The notes: generated from the sequence alone by a model not told the origin. A stretch of DNA of 64,000 nucleotides from Pseudoalteromonas denitrificans DSM 6059 (GCF_900112265.1 NZ_FOLO01000011.1:22025-86024); one strand, 5' to 3'. Positions 1 through 9,275 are shown, counted from the first letter of the stretch. Program-made: numbers and translations.

Positions 1-262
1 GTACCCAGTGGTTATCTAATAATAATGATAAATCCTTTTCACTTATTTTTGGTGTTACTACATCAAGCCATTGTGAAATATCAACTAAAGGTAACTCAAG
101 GAATTGACTATATAATTGTGGTATTTGATCATCTGGTAAACTTCCCATATTAACTAAAATTTGCTCCAGCCTGCCACCGATTTTTTTTTGGTAATTTTCG
201 GCTCGAGTTAGATCATCAAGAGATACAGAGAAGTTTTTCGCTAGCAGTTGGCTTAATTGCAT
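1..262 (-). CDS. Type II secretion ATPase GspE-like, N-terminal part, cut by window edge
   Basis: The first 87 codons of a protein run off the left edge. They read as the small helical N-terminal domain found in GspE/PilB-type secretion ATPases: an MQLSQLLAKNF start, a stretch on poor learning of the kind VNMGSLPDDQIPQLYSQF, then an LPLVDIS segment. The Walker motifs would lie outside the window, so ATPase identity rests on this domain and the neighbour. The start ATG shares one base with the stop codon of the upstream pseudopilin gene (TAATG), so the two are translationally coupled. In a standard T2SS operon gspE lies upstream of gspG; here the order is reversed, which suggests a separate or rearranged secretion system. 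PilB or MshE remain possible. Confidence 0.6.
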   Translation of the reverse strand, partial: MQLSQLLAKNFSVSLDDLTRAENYQKKIGGRLEQILVNMGSLPDDQIPQLYSQFLELPLVDISQWLDVVTPKISEKDLSLLLDNHWV

Positions 263-672
263 TATTTGTGCACTATATCTGCATTATTATCAGTACCGCC
301 TAACTTTCCATCAGCACCAAAAGACATTATTTTGTAAGGTTCGCCATTTTCACCTGGTACACTATACACATACGAATTACTCCAAGGGTCTAGTGGTACT
401 TCTTTGGGTAAATAGGGGCCATCCCAGCGAGGTTTATCACTTTTTCTTAAATCTTCTAATTTCACAGGATAACTTCCCATATCTAATCGGTAAGTATCTA
501 AGGCCGTTTCGAAGGCATTCATTTGAGCTGATGCGATACCTCTCTCTGCAGTGCCTAACTGATTAAAAAATTTAGGCGCAACTAAAGACGCTAATAAACC
601 CAAGATCACAATTACAATTAGTAATTCAATCATGGTAAAGCCTGCCTGCTGTTTAATATTTTGTATTTTCAT
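262..672 (-). CDS. GspG-like major pseudopilin of a type II secretion system
   Basis: A 136-residue class III prepilin. Residues 1-11 form a short basic leader ending in Gly, followed by the peptidase site G/FTMIE with Glu at mature position +5, then a hydrophobic helix to about residue 34. The C-terminal half has the GspG signatures GPYLPKEVPLDPWSNSY and a Gly/Asp-rich end around GADGKLGGTDNNAD, which in GspG binds calcium. In the family this protein assembles the periplasmic pseudopilus that pushes substrates through the outer-membrane secretin. It is first in an operon with the GspE-like gene downstream. No gspC, D, F or H is visible on this side, so if a full T2SS exists its genes lie left of the window or elsewhere. 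Confidence 0.8.
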   Translation of the reverse strand: MKIQNIKQQAGFTMIELLIVIVILGLLASLVAPKFFNQLGTAERGIASAQMNAFETALDTYRLDMGSYPVKLEDLRKSDKPRWDGPYLPKEVPLDPWSNSYVYSVPGENGEPYKIMSFGADGKLGGTDNNADIVHK

Positions 673-791
673 AATAACTTATATTTAAATGCACATAATA
701 ATACGCAAGATATTATCAATATTGCGGCCATGTGTCGATGGGATAAGGCCTAAATGAAGGTTTAGCAAATAATATTTAGTAACTGAATGTG

Positions 792-825
792 AAAAATAGA
801 CTTCTTATATAAGAAATCTATTTTT
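792..825 (-). terminator. Terminator-like hairpin after wecA-like gene
   Basis: A 16-bp inverted repeat lies 39 bp beyond the stop of the WecA-like gene. The arms AAAAATAGA and TCTATTTTT enclose TTCTTA/TAAGAA. The single non-Watson-Crick position is C-A on the plus strand but G-U on minus-strand RNA, so the RNA from the wecA direction pairs throughout. The U-rich 3' arm suits an intrinsic terminator. Confidence 0.6.
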
Positions 826-863
826 AGAATAAAGAAAAGCTTTTAATTAAAAATTAATAATAA

Positions 864-1928
864 CTAACCGTTCTCTGTTCTTTTTCGTCTTAAAAAACGG
901 GCTATTTTCCAACAGTGTTGTAGGCTTGTAGAATAACCGATGAAAATCACTATGAATAATGAAAGCATAATAACATCCGGAATAGCAAGGACTTCCCCTA
1001 AGATACCTATACCACTCATAATTATTGCAAATACAACAATCGCACGCAATGCGCGTCTGGGGCTAAATCCCACCCTCATAAATATATGATGTAAATGATC
1101 TCTGTCGGCAGAAAATGGAGACTGACCTTTTCGCACTCTACGAATAATAATTGCTAACATATCCATTAAAGGCACAGCAATAATCCACAAGGCGGTTACA
1201 GGTCTAAAAGTAATACTTTCTCCCTGAGTACAAATCATTAAGAACCAGATAACACTTAAACCTATAAACATAGAGCCTGCATCGCCCATAAATATTTTTT
1301 TATTTCTGTGCCCTTTGATCCCTAAATTAAAAGCTAAATATGGGACTATTGTCGCTACAATAACTAAGGGGAGTGCTGCTAACGCAAAATGCCCGCTTAA
1401 TAACATTAATACAAACACAGATACTAATGTGGTAATACTCAGTGAGCCTGCCAAACCATCGATGCCATCTATCATATTAAAAGCATTAATTGCTGCTATC
1501 ACACAAATAATTGTGAATGGAATACCAAACCAACTTAAGTTTACCTCTGTAAAAAATAGTAATTCTCCCAAGCTTTCAATATAAACATCAGAGCCCCACA
1601 TCATTAGTAGAGCAACTAATGTTTGAATGCTTAATCGAATTCTTACACCTAATTGACGATAATCATCTATCACTCCTAAAATCACTATCGCACCTGCACA
1701 AGCCAAATAGCTAACAACTTGTTTATCTAGCGGGAAAAAGATTAAGACAGAAAAAACCACAGCCATAAAAATGGAGACTCCACCAATTAGAGGGATTGCT
1801 CCTATGTGCTTTTTTCTTGTACAAGGTGTATCTACTAAACCAACTTTTATGGCTAATGGTTTTATCATTAATATTGAAATATAAGATGCTATAAAAGCAA
1901 AAAAAACAGTCATTGATTCACTAACCAT
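864..1928 (-). CDS. wecA: WecA-type undecaprenyl-phosphate sugar-phosphate transferase
   Basis: A 354-residue integral membrane protein of the MraY/WecA family, with about ten or eleven hydrophobic segments. The family moves a sugar-1-phosphate, usually GlcNAc-1-P, from a UDP-sugar onto undecaprenyl phosphate to start O-antigen, ECA or capsule synthesis on the cytoplasmic face. The key motifs are all present: the DD pair at 88-89, NAFNMIDGIDGLAG at 148-161, MGDAGS at 214-219 and the His-rich loop RDHLHH at 276-281. The length matches WecA. It lies beside a Wza-like export protein, which fits a polysaccharide locus. Substrate choice (GlcNAc or another HexNAc) cannot be read from sequence. Met6 is an alternative start. 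Confidence 0.88.
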   Translation of the reverse strand: MVSESMTVFFAFIASYISILMIKPLAIKVGLVDTPCTRKKHIGAIPLIGGVSIFMAVVFSVLIFFPLDKQVVSYLACAGAIVILGVIDDYRQLGVRIRLSIQTLVALLMMWGSDVYIESLGELLFFTEVNLSWFGIPFTIICVIAAINAFNMIDGIDGLAGSLSITTLVSVFVLMLLSGHFALAALPLVIVATIVPYLAFNLGIKGHRNKKIFMGDAGSMFIGLSVIWFLMICTQGESITFRPVTALWIIAVPLMDMLAIIIRRVRKGQSPFSADRDHLHHIFMRVGFSPRRALRAIVVFAIIMSGIGILGEVLAIPDVIMLSLFIVIFIGYSTSLQHCWKIARFLRRKRTENG

Positions 1929-2006
1929 AAAAATACTAAATATCCGATTTGATAGGTATTTTAATACATTTTGATTAAAATACCAGCATTGATTAAAGTT
2001 TATTCA

Positions 2007-4643
2007 CTACAAACTAGAGACTGCAGCTGCGGCTAAACCTAATTGATAAACGATTTGAGTTGCAGTGCTCCAAAGAGTAAGTTTATCCATATGCTCAGTA
2101 TCAAGAGGTACAACTATGGTATCGCCAGGTGATAAGTAAGTTGTATCTGATACTGCAAACCAACTACTTTCTTTTGGTAATTGCACCGAACCATTTGCTT
2201 TTATGATATAAATACGATCACTATCAGCTCTTTGCTTTAAACCACCACTTCTTTGTATATATTGCTCAAGTGACAAATTCTTTTGGTATAAATGTGATAC
2301 AGCTAAATTTACTTCGCCAATAACATTAATAGTACTTTGTACAATGGGTACGTATAGAGTATCATCATTTTGCAATTCAACATCTATTGAGCCATCAAAT
2401 ACACTTGGTAAGTCTATAACTAAACGCCCTAAAGCTTCTACCTTTGATAAGTCATTCAATAATTTATTTGTATCATCATAGTTCATACTCGAATCAGTTA
2501 CTGAGCTTTGAAAGCTTCTTGTTGCTATTTCACGTCTTAAGTCATTAGCCAGCTTAGATAACTGAGTTCGTTCTTTTAATCTGATAGATTCACGAGTAAA
2601 AATGGCTGAATTTGGTGCAGCTAGGTCAGTAAATCCGCCTGCTCGCTCTAATATACTACTTAGCTTTTCACCTCGTTTTATCGTATATTTGCCTGGAAAC
2701 TTAACTTCTCCTACAAGTTGTATATACCTATCTTCTTGCCAGTTAGGCATGGTGAATATATTAATTGTATCTTTACTTTTTAGTAAATATACCGCATCGT
2801 TTTCATTGCGTAAATTTAGCTTTATATGTTCAATTCTGCTTTCTGTATCATTATTAATTCGTGTCACTTCTGCATTTTCAATATATGCCGACTCTAATAA
2901 TCCTCCGGCAGCTTTAATTGCATGATCCATATTTGCGTTTTTAACTAATGGATAAATACCTGGATATCTCACTTTACCATTAACCGAAATTAACTCAGCT
3001 TCACGTCCGAATGATGATTGTTTCTGCAATTTGATAATGAGTGGTTTTAAAAATAATGTACGACCAAAAATAGACAACTCATTTTCTTTAACTTCTATTT
3101 TTTTACCTTTTAGCAACGCATTTAAATCAGTATCTTTATCATCGCTTTCTTCTTCTTCTGCTTCAATACCTAAAAACTCTTTATAATTTTCGGCTTCAAA
3201 TGTTTGCCATTGTTGCGCTTTCTCCTGCTTATAAAATTCATCTTCCGTTAAAGCTAGACTGGATAAAACACGTTTTTCGTCTAGCTTTTGCTCGAAGCGA
3301 CTAAATACCATAACAATGTCTCTAGGCTTTAATTTAATGTCATTTTCATCTTTACTCTCTAGTGCTTTAAGTAATGAAAACTGGATAACCTCTACATCTC
3401 CTTTTATATTTTTCTCTCTCACTATCAGAGAGTAATCAAAATCAGCTATGGGCAATACATCTGTTTTTAAGGAGTTAATCAAATTTGATACTGAGTCACC
3501 ATCGACCCACTGATAGTTGCCAGGGTGTGCTACAGCTCCCATTAAAGTTACTGCGTTTTCAAGTTCAGTGGAAGATGCCTGAACTTTAATAACATCGCCA
3601 TCTTGAGGTGTATAAGTCATGTCTTTTTTACTAAAATCTAAAGTTAATACCGTTTTAAAACTATTTTCACTATAGCGCTCTACTAAGGTTTTTTTAGGGT
3701 ATGCATCCGCCTTAAATCCACCAGCCATACTGATTAACTGCTGTGCAGTCTCATTATTTTTCAGTTCAAAAATAGCTGGACGCTTCACTAAACCTGAAAT
3801 AGTAACTTGCTTGTTTACTGTGGGGATAAATACAACATCGCCAGGTTTTAGCATAATATCTGATGAACTATCACCTTTAATAAGTAAATCGTACAAATCA
3901 AATTCTTGCACCACTTTACCTGCACGTTTTACTTGAATATTACGCAAAGAACCTATATCAGAAACGCCACCACTAACAAATAACGCATGAGAAACAGTTG
4001 TAAGAGAAGAGACAATATAGCTACCTGGTTTAAACGACTCTCCCAAAACCAAAATTCGCATAGAGCGTAGCTGTCCTAAAGATATAAAAGACTTTGCGCC
4101 AATTACTTCTTGAGATATTTTATTTTTAACTAATTCTTTGACTTCAACAAAACTTAAACCAGCAACAAAAACAGGTGTTAAATCAGGTATTGATAGTCGG
4201 CCTTCACGATCTACAACAACTGTATGTGTTAAATTTTCTTTGCCATATAAATTAATTTGAAATTCATCACCACGTCCAACAGTGTAAGTATCTGGTACAG
4301 CAGATATTTCACTCGGTGAAAATGAAGTCGGTTCACCTGCAAATAAATCATAACCAAAAGGTTTAATTTCATCTTTAATTGGTTTGTATTTTTTTTCTTC
4401 TTCCGATAATAAAGATTCTATTTCTTCCCTTGGTAAAATTGTAGGTTCAATTTCCTCTTCTTTTTCTGAACTATTATCTGAAAAATCTGATATATCTATG
4501 CCCATTTTTTTAGCTAAGGCTTTTTGTTGCGCTTTTGGTAGGCTTTTAAATTGTTCCATTTGCTGCTTTGTAGGCGTTGCAGCACTTATTGATGTAGATA
4601 ACATCATGATGATACTGAAAAAAACAATATTCAAAAACTTCAC
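2007..4643 (-). CDS. Large multi-SLBB polysaccharide export protein (Wza/OtnA-WbfF type)
   Basis: An 878-residue secreted protein. A signal peptide spans residues 1-21 (ending ISA-A) with no lipobox cysteine, so unlike E. coli Wza it is probably not a lipoprotein. A Glu/Lys-rich low-complexity stretch covers about 55-90. A polysaccharide-export (PES) domain starts near residue 117 (YTVGRGDEFQINLYG). Repeated SLBB modules follow to the end, each with a variant of the GxVxxPGxY motif (for example GESFKPGSY, GAVAHPGNY, GEVKFPGKY). The length and repeat count resemble the Vibrio capsule/O-antigen OtnA/WbfF proteins. The expected role is an outer-membrane or periplasmic conduit for surface polysaccharide. 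It lies upstream of the WecA-like gene in the same direction with a 78-bp gap. Confidence 0.82.
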   Translation of the reverse strand: MKFLNIVFFSIIMMLSTSISAATPTKQQMEQFKSLPKAQQKALAKKMGIDISDFSDNSSEKEEEIEPTILPREEIESLLSEEEKKYKPIKDEIKPFGYDLFAGEPTSFSPSEISAVPDTYTVGRGDEFQINLYGKENLTHTVVVDREGRLSIPDLTPVFVAGLSFVEVKELVKNKISQEVIGAKSFISLGQLRSMRILVLGESFKPGSYIVSSLTTVSHALFVSGGVSDIGSLRNIQVKRAGKVVQEFDLYDLLIKGDSSSDIMLKPGDVVFIPTVNKQVTISGLVKRPAIFELKNNETAQQLISMAGGFKADAYPKKTLVERYSENSFKTVLTLDFSKKDMTYTPQDGDVIKVQASSTELENAVTLMGAVAHPGNYQWVDGDSVSNLINSLKTDVLPIADFDYSLIVREKNIKGDVEVIQFSLLKALESKDENDIKLKPRDIVMVFSRFEQKLDEKRVLSSLALTEDEFYKQEKAQQWQTFEAENYKEFLGIEAEEEESDDKDTDLNALLKGKKIEVKENELSIFGRTLFLKPLIIKLQKQSSFGREAELISVNGKVRYPGIYPLVKNANMDHAIKAAGGLLESAYIENAEVTRINNDTESRIEHIKLNLRNENDAVYLLKSKDTINIFTMPNWQEDRYIQLVGEVKFPGKYTIKRGEKLSSILERAGGFTDLAAPNSAIFTRESIRLKERTQLSKLANDLRREIATRSFQSSVTDSSMNYDDTNKLLNDLSKVEALGRLVIDLPSVFDGSIDVELQNDDTLYVPIVQSTINVIGEVNLAVSHLYQKNLSLEQYIQRSGGLKQRADSDRIYIIKANGSVQLPKESSWFAVSDTTYLSPGDTIVVPLDTEHMDKLTLWSTATQIVYQLGLAAAAVSSL

Positions 4644-4707
4644 GAAAATCCCTTAAAATTAAATTGAGCAAATAAAGTGCGCTATTCTACCTTAGTTTCA
4701 ATAAAAT

Positions 4708-4730
4708 AAAAGGAAGCAAAGCTTCCTTTT
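4708..4730 (-). terminator. Intrinsic terminator after DUF481 gene
   Basis: A perfect 10-bp stem (AAAAGGAAGC / GCTTCCTTTT) with a 3-base loop is followed on the minus strand by ATTTTATT. It lies between the DUF481 gene and the SLBB gene, so the two are probably separate transcription units. Confidence 0.8.
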
Positions 4731-4754
4731 ATTACTTTTTATGTGTCTAAAATG

Positions 4755-5528
4755 TTAAAAGTTGTAGACTAAAGTTAAAACTGTTTCTGTATCTGTGTTT
4801 TCTTTATCTGTATCTACATCACTATTGTGAGTTACATTAAAGCCCACCTTCATTTGCATTGAACCATTAATTTTAGTTAATAATGCAGACTCTGATTTAG
4901 TTTTAGTATTAGTAGAACCATATTCCACAGCGACGGTTTGAGTAAATTTTGCGTACTCAGTGATATTCCAATTAAAGTTAACCTTACCTAAACCGATGGG
5001 CTCGCCTTTATTATCCCCCTCATTTGAAACACCTTTTTTATCAGTGCTCCCCTCTGGAAATTCAAAATACTTATAACCGGGTCCAATTTCCGCATCAAAA
5101 AACATATTTTCGGAGTCTAAAAAACGTTTACCATAACCTAGTGATAATACACTTTCATTTCTATATGAACCAAAATAATCAGATGCATGAGAGCCATATA
5201 TAAAAAAGTGCGTATGACTTTCACTTAACTTATAGTTACCTTGAACTGATGCAAAATACTTTTCATTGGTACGTTGCGTTTCCTTACTACCATCATCATT
5301 AGTAACTTCATCTTCTTTAAATAAACCATCTAACTTATATTCATTTGTCCAACTTTCCATTTCATGCCTGGCTTTAATTGCACCTTTAAGTGTAGTTGTT
5401 TTAGTATTACCTCCAGTTAAAATAAGCCCCAGCTCACTTGATATCTCCCAATCCTTTTTCTTCTCATTAGCAACAGCTGATGTAACAGTTAAAGTTGCGA
5501 CTATAAGTGATAGATATACTTTTTTCAT
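4755..5528 (-). CDS. DUF481 (YdiY-like) outer-membrane beta-barrel protein
   Basis: A 257-residue protein with a signal peptide (residues 1-20, SAVA-N). The mature part is made of alternating strands rich in aromatic and polar residues and ends in VYNF, the terminal-Phe signal used by outer-membrane barrels. Phrases such as ISSELGLILTGGNT and GYGKRFLDSENMFFDAEIGPGYKYF are typical of the DUF481/YdiY family. The function of the family is not established; acid-inducible YdiY is the best-known member. It is a single-gene unit ended by a strong hairpin. Confidence 0.8.
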   Translation of the reverse strand: MKKVYLSLIVATLTVTSAVANEKKKDWEISSELGLILTGGNTKTTTLKGAIKARHEMESWTNEYKLDGLFKEDEVTNDDGSKETQRTNEKYFASVQGNYKLSESHTHFFIYGSHASDYFGSYRNESVLSLGYGKRFLDSENMFFDAEIGPGYKYFEFPEGSTDKKGVSNEGDNKGEPIGLGKVNFNWNITEYAKFTQTVAVEYGSTNTKTKSESALLTKINGSMQMKVGFNVTHNSDVDTDKENTDTETVLTLVYNF

Positions 5529-5623
5529 TTGTTATTAGAACCTTTCATTGAATAACGACTTAATAAATTTATTATCTCGAAAACCAATATTTCGAGACTT
5601 TTCTAAAACCTAAACTATTAATT

Positions 5624-6436
5624 TTATTTTTGGACATGCACATCCATTTGTGGGTATGGAATATTGATATTGGCATCATCTAAAGCAATTTTAATATTTT
5701 CCATTAAATCAAAATATACATCCCAGTAATCAGTAGTATTTACCCAAGGACGTACAACAAAATTCACACTAGAGTCTGCTAATTCAAACACAGCCACGTT
5801 ATAACTTGGGTCTTTTAAGATTTTTGGATTTTTATTTAATACTGATTGTAAAACCTGCTTAGCCTGTTTTAAATCAGCATCGTATCCAACACCGACGACT
5901 AAATCGATACGACGAGTAACCTCCCTAGAATAATTAGTAATAGCACCAGACATAATTGATGAGTTAGGGATTATTATCACTTTATTATCTGGCGTACGTA
6001 ATTCTGTCGCAAAAATTTCTATTTTCTCAACAGAACCCGAATGGCCAGCCGCCTCAATATAATCACCTGATTTAAAAGGTCGTAAAATAATGATTAAAAC
6101 ACCTGATGCAAAGTTTGACAAAGAACCTTGTAAAGCTAAACCTATTGCTAGGCCTGCGGCACCTAAAATAGCGATGAATGAGGTTGTCTCAATGCCAACT
6201 TGCGATAAGGCCATTAAAGTCGCAGCTGCAAATACAAGCGAATATATAATACTAGAAACAAATGTGCCGACCGCTTTATCTACTTTTTTCTTGGCGAAAG
6301 CTTTTTCTGTTATCTTGGCACAAAATTTTGCAACTTTATTACCAACAAAAAATATCACTACGGCTAATGTTAAATTAATACCGTAATGAACAATTAAATC
6401 TGAGTTATTATTCAACCAATCAAGCACTTGATTCAT
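5624..6436 (-). CDS. mscS: Small-conductance mechanosensitive channel MscS
   Basis: A 270-residue protein close to E. coli MscS in length and layout. Three transmembrane helices lie at about 15-37, 58-80 and 86-120. The Gly/Ala-rich pore helix is at 91-112 (GAAGLAIGLALQGSLSNFASG split across it), followed by the cytoplasmic beta domain (FKSGDYIEAAGHSGSVEKI) and the mixed C-terminal domain. The family forms a heptameric inner-membrane valve that releases solutes on hypo-osmotic shock, useful in a marine cell. It reads in the same direction as the YbaN gene upstream, 65 bp away. Confidence 0.92.
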   Translation of the reverse strand: MNQVLDWLNNNSDLIVHYGINLTLAVVIFFVGNKVAKFCAKITEKAFAKKKVDKAVGTFVSSIIYSLVFAAATLMALSQVGIETTSFIAILGAAGLAIGLALQGSLSNFASGVLIIILRPFKSGDYIEAAGHSGSVEKIEIFATELRTPDNKVIIIPNSSIMSGAITNYSREVTRRIDLVVGVGYDADLKQAKQVLQSVLNKNPKILKDPSYNVAVFELADSSVNFVVRPWVNTTDYWDVYFDLMENIKIALDDANINIPYPQMDVHVQK

Positions 6437-6501
6437 TGCTCTTCCTCCACATTATCAATAAAAACAGGATTATATCTGAAAGAACCTTAAAAGGTTATTT
6501 T

Positions 6502-6879
6502 TTATTCTTTCATCACTGGCAAAGAAGGTCTACTCCATATAAAAATCATAACTAAAATAATACTAATAATGACCATTACTTTTGCCCAAATTACTATTGG
6601 CAAAAAAATAAGTGGATAAGAAACAAGAACAATCATACTAATAGTAGCAATACATTTTGTTTTATATCGTATCACGCCATATTTTTCCCAATCTATTATA
6701 AGTGAACCAAATAGTTTGTGATTAATTAACCAAGAGTGTAGCTTATGAGATGATTTTGAAAAACAATATGCGCTGAGTAATACAAATGGAGTTGTAGGCA
6801 ATAAAGGTAAAAAGACTCCAATTAAACCAAGCAATAAACTCATTAAGCCCAACAACATCCAAAATGTGCGTTTTATCAT
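6502..6879 (-). CDS. YbaN/DUF454 inner-membrane protein
   Basis: A 125-residue, strongly hydrophobic protein. The opening (WMLLGLMSLLLGLIGVFLPLLPTTPF) and the following LLSAYCFSKSSHKLHSWL, split here by a few residues, are characteristic of YbaN/DUF454. Three or four membrane segments are predicted. No biochemical role is established for the family. It may share a transcript with mscS downstream. Confidence 0.82.
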   Translation of the reverse strand: MIKRTFWMLLGLMSLLLGLIGVFLPLLPTTPFVLLSAYCFSKSSHKLHSWLINHKLFGSLIIDWEKYGVIRYKTKCIATISMIVLVSYPLIFLPIVIWAKVMVIISIILVMIFIWSRPSLPVMKE

Positions 6880-6987
6880 CTATTATCCTTTTTTTTGTTT
6901 TTTCGAAATAAATAATAACATAGCCCTTCCCATGACGTTTATTTTTATGTATTATGCGCGCCACACCAAAGAGGTGTTTAAAGAAGT

Positions 6988-7064
6988 GGCGGTTGTAGCT
7001 CAGTTGGTAGAGCCCTGGATTGTGATTCCGGTGGTCGCGGGTTCGAGCCCCGTCAATCGCCCCA
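6988..7064 (+). tRNA. tRNA-His (GTG anticodon), CCA encoded
   Basis: A complete cloverleaf. The acceptor stem is GCGGTTG/CAATCGC with the extra G(-1) typical of tRNA-His, paired to C73. The D arm is TAGCTCAGTTGGTAGAGC, the anticodon loop carries GTG, and the T loop is TTCGAGC. It lies alone on the plus strand, with no adjacent tRNA. Confidence 0.97.
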
Positions 7065-7306
7065 CTCTTTAACTTATCTTAGTTTACTCTATTATTTTAA
7101 ATATATTTTTGCTTTCAATTTTTATTTCTCACTTGATTAAAGCTTCTAACTGAACTTTTCATTCCAAATAAAACCCAAATAGCGATACCATATAGGTAAA
7201 AGTATTGGGATGGCAATTCTTCGTATCTGTGTTTAATTATTATTAAACTAATTTCACTCAATTTGAACTAACTTCCAGTTAACTTATTTCTTGTAAACTG
7301 ATCCTT

Positions 7307-8119
7307 TTATCTCTTCTGGCATTCATCGCAAAAAACTGAGCTACGTTGTCCTATTTTTATTTCTGTTAATGGTTTAGTACATACTTTACAAGGTAATCCC
7401 CCCCGACCATAAACTAATAACTCTTGTGCAAAATATCCAGGTTTACCATCAGTTTGTGCAAAATCTTTTAATGTTGTGCCGCCTTGCACAATTGCTTTGT
7501 CTAGTGTTTCTTTAACTAAAAAAACCAATTTTTCATAGCGTTTTTTACTCACTTTACCCGCAGGCATTTGTGGGTGGATCCCAGCTTTAAATAAAGCTTC
7601 ATTCGCATAAATATTCCCTACACCAACAACATTTATGTTATTCATCAGGAACTGTTTAATTGCTGTTTTTTTATCTCGAGATTTATTATATAAATCTTGA
7701 TAATTAAAAGCCAAAGTCAAAGGTTCAGGCCCTAAGTTTGCTAATAACTTATGTACTTGCCCTGGTGGTTGAAACAAAAAACAACCAAAACGCCTTGGAT
7801 CGTTAAACCTTAGTATTTTTCCGGTTTCCATTTCTATATCTATATGATCATGTTTAATTCTAGGCACTGATTTATCTATTACCCTAAGTTTTCCCGACAT
7901 GCCTAAGTGTAAAATTAAACTTCCCATAACCGTTTCTAATAATAAATATTTTGCGCGTCTCATTACTTTATTAATCACTAAGCCTTCGGTTAACTTTACC
8001 TCATCAGGCACAGGCCAACGTAGACTTGCCTGATAAACATGCACAAGTTTTATCGTTTCCCCTTCTAAGTAAGGTGATATTCCCATTCTACTAACTTCTA
8101 CTTCGGGCAATTCAGGCAT
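7307..8119 (-). CDS. mutM: Formamidopyrimidine-DNA glycosylase (Fpg)
   Basis: A 270-residue DNA repair enzyme that removes 8-oxoguanine and other oxidised purines and nicks the abasic site. It begins MPELPEVE, which leaves the catalytic N-terminal Pro and Glu after Met removal. The H2TH region carries [14 protein letters not shown]. The C-terminal zinc finger uses two CxxC pairs (CKVC and CDEC). Full length. It follows a hypothetical gene by 16 bp and completes the rpmB-rpmG-x-mutM run. Confidence 0.96.
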   Translation of the reverse strand: MPELPEVEVSRMGISPYLEGETIKLVHVYQASLRWPVPDEVKLTEGLVINKVMRRAKYLLLETVMGSLILHLGMSGKLRVIDKSVPRIKHDHIDIEMETGKILRFNDPRRFGCFLFQPPGQVHKLLANLGPEPLTLAFNYQDLYNKSRDKKTAIKQFLMNNINVVGVGNIYANEALFKAGIHPQMPAGKVSKKRYEKLVFLVKETLDKAIVQGGTTLKDFAQTDGKPGYFAQELLVYGRGGLPCKVCTKPLTEIKIGQRSSVFCDECQKR

Positions 8120-8135
8120 TATATTCTCTTTAAAA

Positions 8136-8630
8136 TCAGTGATTAATTAGTTTAGGAAATATTAAGTTTGCTTGCTCTTTTGTTATTTTCAACCAAATAT
8201 TATCACTAGATTTTGATAAATGAACAACATAACCTAAACCCAATTTAAACAGTACTAACACGACAGGTTTATCTTCTCCTGCAAGCCAAATTGTGGCTAT
8301 TTGATCTGCCACCTTATTATTAGCTTCATTTTGAATATCTTGCGACGCTGATACCAAAACTCCTGTAGCTTGTTTCCACTGTAATATTACATTTGATATT
8401 TGTTCATTAGTGAGTTGTGAGTTACTTCGCCAGCTAGTACCAATACGTTCAATTTTATACGTAGGGTATTGCACAGTTAAAATATAACTTTGCTCAGCCA
8501 AAATTAATTGCGGGCTATTATCTTGAGGTGAATCTATCCACTTGTGGTGTAAACCATTAAACAAAAAAATCATTACTAGCATGGAAAAAATTAGAACATT
8601 ATTCCAGCCTTTTTTACTTAATTGGATCAT
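8136..8630 (-). CDS. Conserved-looking membrane-anchored protein of unknown function
   Basis: A 164-residue protein I do not recognise. Residues 13-27 form one hydrophobic anchor ([15 protein letters not shown]). The rest is soluble and probably periplasmic, with a pattern of short strands ([35 protein letters not shown]). It sits 16 bp upstream of mutM on the same strand, so the two are probably co-transcribed. A role in DNA repair is not implied by the sequence. Confidence 0.6.
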   Translation of the reverse strand: MIQLSKKGWNNVLIFSMLVMIFLFNGLHHKWIDSPQDNSPQLILAEQSYILTVQYPTYKIERIGTSWRSNSQLTNEQISNVILQWKQATGVLVSASQDIQNEANNKVADQIATIWLAGEDKPVVLVLFKLGLGYVVHLSKSSDNIWLKITKEQANLIFPKLINH

Positions 8631-8703
8631 AGTGTTTTTGAATAGTTGAAATTAAATTAAGTGTATCTAATTAATGATAGGATTGCAGATATTTCAGGCA
8701 TAA

Positions 8704-8728
8704 AAAAACCCGATTAAATCGGGTTTTT
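8704..8728 (-). terminator. Intrinsic terminator of the rpmB-rpmG operon
   Basis: An 11-bp perfect stem (AAAAACCCGAT / ATCGGGTTTTT) with a TAA loop lies 15 bp beyond the rpmG stop. The poly-A/poly-T flanks make it able to work from either strand. Confidence 0.88.
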
Positions 8729-8742
8729 CTTGAAAAGCAAAA

Positions 8743-8898
8743 TTACTTGATTTTTGCTTCTTTGAAAATCACATGTTTACGAACCTTAGGATCGAATTTT
8801 TTGATTTCCATTTTTTCTGGCATATTACGCTTGTTCTTGTCGGTAGTGTAAAAGTAACCAGTACCTGCAGTTGAAACTAAACGGATCTTATCACGCAT
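8743..8898 (-). CDS. rpmG: 50S ribosomal protein L33
   Basis: A 51-codon gene read directly from the minus strand, starting [17 protein letters not shown] and ending [11 protein letters not shown]. It is the short form of L33 and lacks the CxxC zinc pairs, with Tyr/Thr in their place ([11 protein letters not shown]). That form is usual in proteobacteria. An AGGAG-like site (minus strand, from 8901) precedes the ATG. It forms an operon with rpmB, 11 bp upstream. Confidence 0.95.
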   Translation of the reverse strand: MRDKIRLVSTAGTGYFYTTDKNKRNMPEKMEIKKFDPKVRKHVIFKEAKIK

Positions 8899-8909
8899 AA
8901 CTTAAACTC

Positions 8910-9146
8910 CTAAACCTTTTCGCCGCGAGCACGGATTTCTGTAAGAACCGCGTCGATGCCTTTTTTATCGATGATACGCATACCTTTTGCAGTAGTACGT
9001 AATTTAACAAAGCGCTTTTCGCTTTCAACCCAAAAACGGTGAGTTTGTAGGTTTGGTAAAAAGCGACGCTTAGTTGCATTTCTTGCGTGCGAACGGTGAT
9101 TACCAACCGCTGGACGCTTACCTGTAACTTGACAGACCTTAGACAT
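8910..9146 (-). CDS. rpmB: 50S ribosomal protein L28
   Basis: A 78-residue ribosomal protein. [17 protein letters not shown] and [17 protein letters not shown] are diagnostic of L28. The length equals that of E. coli. It is the first gene of the rpmB-rpmG operon, with a leader of about 120 nt from the promoter proposed at 9276-9303. Confidence 0.98.
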   Translation of the reverse strand: MSKVCQVTGKRPAVGNHRSHARNATKRRFLPNLQTHRFWVESEKRFVKLRTTAKGMRIIDKKGIDAVLTEIRARGEKV

Positions 9147-9275
9147 GTCTATTTATCTCCAATATCTTGCTCGAGCCTATTTCCCCAAGCCATAAGTACA
9201 GCAACTACAGGCAAAGATCTTTGTAAAGTGGACTATCTGACCACTTCAGCTCATGTGTAAATTTGATAGCGGCTA

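Noticed and set aside
1315..1584. An 89-codon open frame on the plus strand inside wecA
   Set aside because: Antisense to a clear WecA; the peptide has no domain and no ribosome site. The same applies to frames antisense to rnr (38431-38718), purA (41599-41862), mutL (47951-48217) and pilQ (26298-26753).
6866..7072. A 68-codon frame reading through tRNA-His
   Set aside because: It runs through the tRNA gene and translates it; typical shadow of tRNA sequence.
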